This document shows, one piece after another, positions 1 to 5,538 of a stretch of DNA of 6,494 bases. The notes under the pieces were generated by a model. That model had not been told where the DNA came from. It did not search any database and saw nothing but the letters and a program-made list of their open reading frames with translations. Made by a program: the position numbers and the translations under genes. Source of the DNA: an uncultured bacterium (GTDB lineage: Bacteria; Verrucomicrobiota; Lentisphaeria; Oligosphaerales; Oligosphaeraceae); the NCBI GenBank assembly GCA_902783355.1, contig CACZQQ010000357.1:1-6494 (forward strand). The letters run 5' to 3'. Numbering within the stretch: position 1 is the stretch's first letter; every line of letters starts with the position of its first letter.

Positions 1-2
1 AA

Positions 3-1388
3 TGCGCCGGCGGCGATTCCCTCGCGGAGCTGGTGGCGCGCGCCGTCCGCGAAGTCGGCGGCAACGACAGCATCTACGTCGTGGCCGGCGGCAGCGGGCA
101 GGGCTGGGGCATGGCCGACCTGGCCATGCCGCGCCTGAAGAGCGAAGAGATGCGCACGGCGCTGGAGTTCGAGGTCCGCAAGCAGACGCCCCTGCCGGGC
201 GACAAGCTGCGCTGGGGCTACAGGCTGCTGCCGCAGGCGAAGCGCGGCGACGGCCTGCAGCCTGTGCGCCTCTATTATGTACGTACAGAACATTGGGAGA
301 GCTGGCTCAAGGCGGTGGCCGGGCTGCACCATGTGGACGCGATGCTGCCGGCCCCCGCCGCGCTGGATCCGCTGCTGGCCGGACGCTCCCTGGCCGTCCC
401 TGGCGGCGAACATCAGCCAGGCGTCTGCGAATACCGTTCGGAGGAGGGGCGGCGCCTCGTTGTGCCGTCGTCGGCGACGCCTGCCGACCTTCCCGCCGCG
501 CTGCCCTTCCCGGGCCTCCAGCTGGGCGTCCTGAACCAGCGCAGCGCCGAGGAGCGCCTCGCCTTCACGCAGGCCGTCCTGCTGGCCATGTATGGTCTCA
601 GCGCCGCTGTCACGGACGACCGGCGCACCGCGATTCCCCTGCCGGAGCATTTGACGACGCACCGCCATGTCGCCTTGAAGGGCATTGCCGCCTGCCTGGC
701 TGTCTATCTGCTTTGCCTTGTGGCCTTTATGGTTGCAGGAAAACTGCAGTTCAAGGCGGCGCAGATCCGGCGCGTCGAGGTGGCCATCGCCCAGGCGCGC
801 AAGGAGCTGGAGGCGGTGAACAAGCTGCTTGACCCGAAGGACGCCGAACGCGGGGCGCTTCTGCGTAAGGAGATTCTGGACAACACGGAGAGCCGGCCCG
901 ACTTCCCCTCCGTCCTCATGGAGATCACGCGGGCGGTGCAGGCGCCTGCGTGGGTCTCGCAGTCCCTGGAGTGGAAGGACGGGACGGTCACGGTGCAGAT
1001 TCAAGGTCCCACGAAGGATCTGGAACTGGCGGCGCGGCTGGAATCCTCCCCCTTCATCGGCAATGTCGCGGAACGCATGAGCTCCTTCAACCAGTCGAGC
1101 AATTCATACGTGCAGCGCTTCGAGCTGGTCGCCCGCTTCGATTCCCCCGAGGAGGAGGCGCTGGAGAAGGCACGGCAGGAGAAGAAGCGTCTTCAGGAGG
1201 AGGCCATCCGTGCTGCGGTCCAGGAGGCCGAGAGGAAGGCGGCGGCCGAGGCGGCCGAGGAGGAGGATTCCGAAGTCGACGGTGAAGAAGTTGACGAGGA
1301 AGAGGAAGAAGGAGAGGCGGATGAAGCGGATGAGGCGGATGCCCCTGCGGCCTCCATGGAAATCCCCCCTGAGGAGGGCGCGGCATGA
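3..1388 (+). CDS. GspL-like (PilM/PilN fusion type) inner-membrane platform protein, 5' partial
   Basis: This is probably the bitopic platform protein that links the cytoplasmic ATPase to the periplasmic part of a T2SS/T4P machine. The frame is open to the left edge and the residues before GTG 33 continue a helix, so the true start lies upstream and GTG 33 is internal. Counting from GTG 33, residues 1-210 look like an abbreviated PilM/GspL actin-like fold: a MPRLKSEEMRTALEFEVRKQ stretch (residues 32-51) matches the PilM pattern of a proline, 'ls-eEl', then an acidic helix. One membrane segment lies at residues 214-236 (about nt 672-740). A coiled-coil stretch (240-270) follows, then a PilN-like domain (290-370). 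Residues 371-451 are a charged tail rich in Glu, Ala and Lys, ending in an almost purely acidic run. The stop overlaps the next start (ATGA). The fusion of PilM and PilN parts in one chain is what defines GspL. The assignment rests on architecture, pattern and context; overall identity is weak. Confidence 0.78.
   Translation, partial: CAGGDSLAELVARAVREVGGNDSIYVVAGGSGQGWGMADLAMPRLKSEEMRTALEFEVRKQTPLPGDKLRWGYRLLPQAKRGDGLQPVRLYYVRTEHWESWLKAVAGLHHVDAMLPAPAALDPLLAGRSLAVPGGEHQPGVCEYRSEEGRRLVVPSSATPADLPAALPFPGLQLGVLNQRSAEERLAFTQAVLLAMYGLSAAVTDDRRTAIPLPEHLTTHRHVALKGIAACLAVYLLCLVAFMVAGKLQFKAAQIRRVEVAIAQARKELEAVNKLLDPKDAERGALLRKEILDNTESRPDFPSVLMEITRAVQAPAWVSQSLEWKDGTVTVQIQGPTKDLELAARLESSPFIGNVAERMSSFNQSSNSYVQRFELVARFDSPEEEALEKARQEKKRLQEEAIRAAVQEAERKAAAEAAEEEDSEVDGEEVDEEEEEGEADEADEADAPAASMEIPPEEGAA
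1371..1388 (+). promoter_or_regulatory. Shine-Dalgarno and ATGA stop/start overlap for the GspM-like gene
   Basis: A GAGGAGGG run at 1371-1378 sits 6 bases before ATG 1385, and the TGA stop of the upstream gene (1386-1388) overlaps this start by four bases. This arrangement supports translational coupling and fixes the start. The purine run also encodes Glu-Glu-Gly of the upstream protein's tail, so its ribosome-binding role is an inference. It is the only purine-rich start context of the four starts visible in the window. Confidence 0.6.
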
Positions 1389-2050
1389 ACAAGGAGCGTA
1401 GCCAGAAGATTCTGCTGGGCCTGCTGGTGGCCGTCCTGCTTTTCATCGTCGCCCGCCAGTATCTGCCGTCCGTGCAGCTGCCGACGGAGAGCCGTCTGCA
1501 GGGGAAGCTGCTTGAACTCAAGTCGGTGCGTGGCGACCTGGCGGTTGCGCGCAAGACATTGGAACTCCGGCGGGAGGAGGCCAAGGCCATCCAGGGGCTG
1601 ACGGACAGCTTCTGGATTGCGGGGGAGGGCGCCAAGCTGGACCAGGAGGTCAATTCGGAGTTCAACCGCATCATGCGCCTGGCGCAGATAGCGGGCGTCG
1701 CGGGCACCCAGAAGGTCGATCTGGGGCGCGAGAAGCCCGGCAGCTTCATGCAGGAGGTCACCGTCTCGATGGATTTCCGCAACATTTCCATGCAGGATCT
1801 CTCGCGCCTCTTCGTGCAGCTGCGCAACGACCGCCAGAAGGGGCGCTTCCGCTGGGAATACTGCAAGATCACGCCCGACAATCCGCGCACGCCCAAGGCG
1901 GTCAATGTCTCGCTGCGCCTGAAGGTGCTCGCCCTCAATGAGGATGCCCTGGGCTTCTTGGGCTACCGCAATGCCAAGGACGCGTCCCCCGCGCCGTCCG
2001 CCGCCGCGCCGCCCAAGGGCGCTGCATCCGGCCTCAGCCGAAAGAAGTGA
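1385..2050 (+). CDS. GspM/PilO-like bitopic inner-membrane protein
   Basis: This 221-residue protein has the architecture of PilO/GspM, which pairs with PilN/GspL in the inner-membrane ring. Residues 1-8 are a short basic cytoplasmic N-terminus. Residues 9-24 are one hydrophobic segment. Residues 35-70 form a charged, coiled-coil-like helix. Residues 85-188 are a mixed alpha/beta domain with alternating hydrophobic strands (about 122-131 and 172-184) around a helix (135-147), consistent with the ferredoxin-like fold of this family. The last 25 residues are Ala/Pro/Lys-rich and probably flexible. Its place directly after the GspL-like gene, with a 4-base overlap, is the pilN-pilO or gspL-gspM arrangement and is the strongest argument for the call. 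There is no signature motif, because the family is defined mainly by structure. The length fits the usual 160-220 residues. Confidence 0.72.
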   Translation: MNKERSQKILLGLLVAVLLFIVARQYLPSVQLPTESRLQGKLLELKSVRGDLAVARKTLELRREEAKAIQGLTDSFWIAGEGAKLDQEVNSEFNRIMRLAQIAGVAGTQKVDLGREKPGSFMQEVTVSMDFRNISMQDLSRLFVQLRNDRQKGRFRWEYCKITPDNPRTPKAVNVSLRLKVLALNEDALGFLGYRNAKDASPAPSAAAPPKGAASGLSRKK

Positions 2051-2072
2051 GCTCAAACCAACGCTTTCAACA

Positions 2073-3167
2073 ATGCATGGTCTTGCCTGGACAATCTTGA
2101 ACGCCGCATTGGCCGTGGTCTGCATCGGTGGCACGATCGCCGTCCGCCGCCGCTCTGCGCCTGCGCCGGTGAAGCTGGAGGAGGCCGCGCCGCGCGCCGA
2201 AGACGGCCGCAAGACGCAGCTGGCTCCCGCCGCCGCCCAGAAGGAGAGGGACGACGCAAAGGCGCCCGCCCGCGGACTGCCCGCCGGAGCCTCTTTGGAC
2301 GAATTGTGGCAGAATACGCTCTTCCTGCCTGAGCGTACCGAGCGCGAGGCCGGTAGCGACGGGATGACGCCTGAGGAGGCCGCCCGCGCCGCCCAGCTTG
2401 CCGCCCAGAAGATCGAGTTCGAGCTGATTGGCATTGCCCAGATGGCTTTGCCCGGCAGGGAATCCGAACCGGTGGCGGTCCTTCGGAACAAGGTGTCCGC
2501 CGGCCGCCCAGGCGGCCGTCCGGTACCCGGCGGCCGTCCCATGCCGGGGCGCACGATGCCCGCCGCCTCCGTCGCCTCTACGGCTCCCGCCAAGCAGGTC
2601 TTCCGCGTGGGAGAGAAGATCAACGAGACCGGCTATGCGGTCAAGGCCATCGACGCCGCCGCGCGCGTGGTCGAGGTCGTGCGCGGGAGCGAAGTCGTCA
2701 CGCTGACCATCAATTTCGCCAGCAGCGAGGCCAACCTGCGCCGCAATGTGGCGGTGCAGGATGCGCTGCGCAAGCGGAACGAGGAGGCCGCCGCCCAGGC
2801 GAGGGCCCAGGCCGCGGTCCAGCAGGAAGCCATCCACCAGGCCGCCGTCCTGAACAACGGGGCGGCTCCCGTGGTGCCTTCTGGCACGGCGGTGCCTGTG
2901 CGCCCGGGGACGCCCGGCGCGGCCGCCACCAGCGCCGCCTCCTCCGCCCCGCCAGGGCCTCCAGGCGTCACCGGCGGGGCCAGCGTGAACAACACGGCCG
3001 TCCCAGTCTACTGGAACGGGCCGGCGGGCTACAACGGCGGGGCCTCTGGAATGTCGGGGCGCCCCGCCACCACCGCGCCGACCCCGACCACCGACAGCCA
3101 GGCGGAACGGCAGGAACGCGTCCGCCGCGCCGTGGAGGCCCGCCAGCGGGCCGCCCAGCAAAGATAG
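2073..3167 (+). CDS. GspC/PilP-like inner-membrane protein with HR domain and long Pro/Ala/Gly tail
   Basis: This 364-residue protein probably connects the inner-membrane ring to the secretin. ATG 2073 was chosen because it puts a hydrophobic segment (residues 4-24) at the N-terminus and lies 22 bases after the previous stop; the frame stays open further upstream but there runs through the preceding gene as Arg/Pro-rich sequence. No Shine-Dalgarno is visible. Residues 25-75 are a Pro/Ala/charged linker. A DELWQNTLFLPER stretch (76-88) resembles the motif just before the GspC homology region. Residues 114-215 look like the HR/PilP beta domain: FELIGIAQ, AVLRNK, VFRVGEKI, then strands ending VVTLTINF. 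Within it, about 138-172 is a Gly-Arg-Pro and Ala/Ser-rich loop. Residues 217-259 form a Gln/Ala-rich helix. Residues 260-364 are low-complexity Pro/Ala/Gly/Thr with a basic end. There is no PDZ domain. In known systems HR binds the N0 domain of GspD, which is encoded next. Confidence 0.7.
   Translation: MHGLAWTILNAALAVVCIGGTIAVRRRSAPAPVKLEEAAPRAEDGRKTQLAPAAAQKERDDAKAPARGLPAGASLDELWQNTLFLPERTEREAGSDGMTPEEAARAAQLAAQKIEFELIGIAQMALPGRESEPVAVLRNKVSAGRPGGRPVPGGRPMPGRTMPAASVASTAPAKQVFRVGEKINETGYAVKAIDAAARVVEVVRGSEVVTLTINFASSEANLRRNVAVQDALRKRNEEAAAQARAQAAVQQEAIHQAAVLNNGAAPVVPSGTAVPVRPGTPGAAATSAASSAPPGPPGVTGGASVNNTAVPVYWNGPAGYNGGASGMSGRPATTAPTPTTDSQAERQERVRRAVEARQRAAQQR
2511..2546 (+). repeat. Two 18-base in-frame tandem units in the HR-domain loop
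   Basis: Two adjacent 18-base units (2511-2528 and 2529-2546) share the core GGCGGCCGTCC and encode GGRPVP and GGRPMP (residues 147-158 of the GspC-like protein), followed by a partial Gly-Arg. The unit length is a multiple of three, so gain or loss would keep the frame. The preceding residues (Ala-Gly-Arg-Pro) look like a degenerate earlier copy. Confidence 0.7.
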
Positions 3168-3207
3168 CAGATCCCTTTCACACGACCCACATCTCTTGGA
3201 CACGCAC

Positions 3208-3279
3208 ATGGCTCATCTTCTCGACAAAGCGACATTGGCTGCCCTCTGCCTCGCGATGGCTTTCGCCGGCGTCGGCTGC
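3208..3279 (+). other. Signal peptide of the secretin, possible lipoprotein type
   Basis: The first 24 residues carry a basic residue (Lys7), a hydrophobic Ala/Leu/Met-rich core and a Cys at residue 24 (codon 3277-3279) preceded by Gly-Val-Gly. Sec-dependent export is clear. Position -1 (Gly) fits signal peptidase II, but position -3 is Gly instead of the usual Leu, so lipidation is uncertain and an ordinary signal peptidase I cut nearby is possible. Confidence 0.6.
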
Positions 3280-5535
3280 GGCACGATGAAAGGCACGGAC
3301 GCCGCCCCCGCGGAAGCGACTGCCGCGGAGGGCGAACCGCGCCCGCTCCCCTTCGAAAACCTGGTCACGCGGGAGGCCACCAAGCTGCAGGACGACCCCA
3401 TCAAGGTGGACGACAGCTACTACGCCATGGACCAGGAGGCGATGGGGCGCGAGCTTGAGCTGCCCGCCCGCCAGTCCAGCCGCGAGGGGGACGGCGCCCT
3501 GAAGATGCCCTATCCGGACAACCTCCTCAAGGGGCTTCCCGACCCGGATGCGTCGGTGGAGCTCAAGCTGGCCTTCAACGCGGCCGACCTCTCCGACGTG
3601 GTGGCGGCCTTCGCCGCGCCCGAGATGCTGAACTTCAGCTACATCGTGGATCCGTCCGTCAAGGGGGCCGTCACGCTCTCCGTGGACACGTCGATGACGG
3701 CGCGCGACGCATGGGAGACCTTCGAGCACATCCTGTGGCTTTCGGGCGCCTACGCCTCCATGAACGCGGGCTTCATCCACATCCTCCCCTTCGAGAAGAT
3801 GCCGCAGGAGCGCCGCATCTTCGCCGACCACGCCGTCCAGCCCAATGTCATCGTCGACTTCATTCCTATTAAGTACCGCAGGAGCGCGGACGTGCTGGCC
3901 CAGCTGAGGCCCTTCATGACCGCGGGCGCCAGCGCCACCGATTCCGTCGACACCAATACCCTCATCATCGTCGAGGCTCCCGCCAACATCGAGAAGCTGC
4001 GCGAACTGGTTGCGCTTTTGGACAGCAAGGGCGAGCGCGACTGGCCCTGCCGTGCCTTCCAGTGCAGCGAAGTGGATGCGGACATCGTGGCGACCGAACT
4101 CCAGTCGCTCCTGCCGGTCCTCGGCTTCCCAGTCGCGCCTGCGACGGGGGCCTCCGGCGGCGCGGTCAAGGTGGTGGCCTTGCCGCGGGTGCGCTGCGTG
4201 GTGGTCTCCGCCGCCATGCAGGAGGTCGTCAACGAGGTGGGCAAGTGGGTGAAGATACTGGACCGCAGCGACACGATGGACCGCGAGGAGATCTTCTTCT
4301 ACAACGCGGAGCACGCCACCGTGGGGACTCTCTGCAACGCCCTCTCCGCCTTCTTCAACGCGGAGGTCACCATCAGCGAGACCTCCAGCTCCTCCTCCAG
4401 GTCCTCCTCCCTCTCCTCCTCCAGCCGCTCCAGTAACAGTTCTTCCAACCGCAACAGGACCACGGGCGGCTCCTCCACGGGGACCAGCGGCACGACGGGG
4501 ACCACGGGAACAAGCGGCACCGCCCGCGCCCGCACCACCACCAGCGGCGCCAACCGCAACGGCGAGGAGACTGTCAACAAGACCGTCTTCGAGACGCCGG
4601 TCACGGTCTTCGGCGACGAGGAGCTCAACCGCCTGACCGTCAAGACGACGCCGCGCACATGGGTCCTGGTCAAGACCTTCCTGAAGCGCCATGACGAGCC
4701 GCCCCGCCAGGTCTCCATCAAGGCCATCATCGCCGACATCACCCTCAACAACAACACGGAGTTCGGCGTGACATACGCCATGACCAAGCTGCTGCACCGC
4801 AACCGCTACGGCGTCGGCGGCGCCATCGCCGGCGCCGGCTCGCCCGCCATCCTCGGGACGGCGACGGAACTGGCGGAGCCCTTGCGGACATGGAGCAGCG
4901 GCGACGGGCTCGGCCTCATCTTCTCCGAGGGGAACGACCCCCTGGCGGTCGTCCGCGCGGTCGCCGGCAACGGCAACACCAAGATCCTCTCCGAGCCGCA
5001 TCTGGTGGTGGTCTCCGGCAGCCAGGCCTCCATCCAGTCGGGCGAGCAGGTGGCGGTCCCCACGCAGACGACCAACTACACCTCCTCCTCCGGCAACATG
5101 TCCACCAACTACGACTACAAGGACATCGGCGTGCTCATGACGGTGACGCCCTACATCACGGCCGGCAACGCGGTGCGCCTGACCATCGAGCAGGAGGTCA
5201 CCTACATGAAGGCCAACTCCTACAGCTCGACGGCCCCTGACTTCACCAAGAAGAAGGTCACCACGGAGATGACGCTGCAGGACGCCTCCACCATCCTGCT
5301 GGGCGGCATGATCCGCAACGCGGATACGCTTACGCGCACTGGAATCCCCCTGCTGAAGGACATCCCCGTGCTGGGCTACCTCTTCGGAAGCACCATCCAT
5401 CGCACCGAGCGCACCGAGCTGATGGTCCTCATCACCGTGAATGTCATCGACAGCGAGAATTTCCAGGACGAGCTCATCCGCCGCTACAAGGCCTCCCTGG
5501 AGGAGATCGCCAGCCACCAGAGCGAATCGTACTAG
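3208..5535 (+). CDS. gspD: Type II secretion system secretin GspD-like
   Basis: This 775-residue outer-membrane secretin forms the gated exit channel of the machine. ATG 3208 was chosen over the in-frame TTG 3196, because it places a basic residue and a hydrophobic core (residues 8-22) directly at the N-terminus. The signal ends in FAGVGC (Cys24), a weak lipobox. Residues 25-116 are an unassigned acidic, Pro/Ala-containing extension. N0 is at about 117-200 (LKLAFNAADLSDVVAAFAAP, then VDPSVKGAVTLSVD), N1 at about 212-273 and N2 at about 282-352. N3 starts at about 360 and is split by a Ser/Thr/Gly linker (392-454) before resuming at about 455-493. The secretin domain is at about 500-748, with TKILSEPHLVVVSGSQASIQ and the family signature GIPLLKDIPVLGYLF (712-726). 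The tail is short, about 27 residues. Three N domains after N0 point to GspD rather than PilQ, which carries AMIN domains. The next gene starts 3 bases after the stop. Confidence 0.95.
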   Translation: MAHLLDKATLAALCLAMAFAGVGCGTMKGTDAAPAEATAAEGEPRPLPFENLVTREATKLQDDPIKVDDSYYAMDQEAMGRELELPARQSSREGDGALKMPYPDNLLKGLPDPDASVELKLAFNAADLSDVVAAFAAPEMLNFSYIVDPSVKGAVTLSVDTSMTARDAWETFEHILWLSGAYASMNAGFIHILPFEKMPQERRIFADHAVQPNVIVDFIPIKYRRSADVLAQLRPFMTAGASATDSVDTNTLIIVEAPANIEKLRELVALLDSKGERDWPCRAFQCSEVDADIVATELQSLLPVLGFPVAPATGASGGAVKVVALPRVRCVVVSAAMQEVVNEVGKWVKILDRSDTMDREEIFFYNAEHATVGTLCNALSAFFNAEVTISETSSSSSRSSSLSSSSRSSNSSSNRNRTTGGSSTGTSGTTGTTGTSGTARARTTTSGANRNGEETVNKTVFETPVTVFGDEELNRLTVKTTPRTWVLVKTFLKRHDEPPRQVSIKAIIADITLNNNTEFGVTYAMTKLLHRNRYGVGGAIAGAGSPAILGTATELAEPLRTWSSGDGLGLIFSEGNDPLAVVRAVAGNGNTKILSEPHLVVVSGSQASIQSGEQVAVPTQTTNYTSSSGNMSTNYDYKDIGVLMTVTPYITAGNAVRLTIEQEVTYMKANSYSSTAPDFTKKKVTTEMTLQDASTILLGGMIRNADTLTRTGIPLLKDIPVLGYLFGSTIHRTERTELMVLITVNVIDSENFQDELIRRYKASLEEIASHQSESY
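4381..4569 (+). repeat. Ser/Thr/Gly low-complexity insertion in secretin domain N3
   Basis: This coding stretch of 63 codons has two parts. At 4384-4437 an imperfect TCC-rich trinucleotide tract encodes a run that is nearly all Ser with a few Arg and Asn. It is followed by Thr/Gly/Ser repeats, in which TGTSGT occurs twice (4477-4494 and 4504-4521) with a TGT unit each time between. The frame is kept throughout. GspD N3 domains commonly have a flexible Gly/Ser loop at this point, but this one is long and strikingly repetitive. Confidence 0.85.
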
Positions 5536-5538
5536 TCC

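Noticed and set aside
2..832. A plus-strand frame-2 open frame of 276 codons at the left edge.
   Set aside because: Its translation is Arg/Gly/Ala/Pro-rich and typical of an out-of-frame reading of GC-rich DNA. The overlapping frame has a membrane segment and PilM/PilN-like pattern in the expected order.
1938..2072. An N-terminal extension of the GspC-like gene from ATG 1938.
   Set aside because: It overlaps the end of the GspM-like gene, is Arg/Pro-rich out-of-frame sequence, and would bury the membrane segment that fits a start at ATG 2073.
1193..2623. A minus-strand open frame of about 476 codons opposite three genes.
   Set aside because: It crosses three genes, has no recognisable domain, and ends in Ser runs that are just the reverse reading of the Glu-rich tail of the GspL-like gene.
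3168..3207. A possible promoter (TTGGAC at 3196-3201 as a -35 box) in the gap before the secretin gene.
   Set aside because: The gap is only 40 bases. A matching -10 box would fall inside the coding region and none is evident there. No hairpin or terminator is visible either, so the five genes are best read as one transcript.
4384..4437. The TCC-rich tract as a frameshifting contingency locus for on/off switching.
   Set aside because: The repeat unit is a trinucleotide, so changes would keep the frame, and the tract is imperfect. Length change is possible, but phase-variable switching off is not supported.
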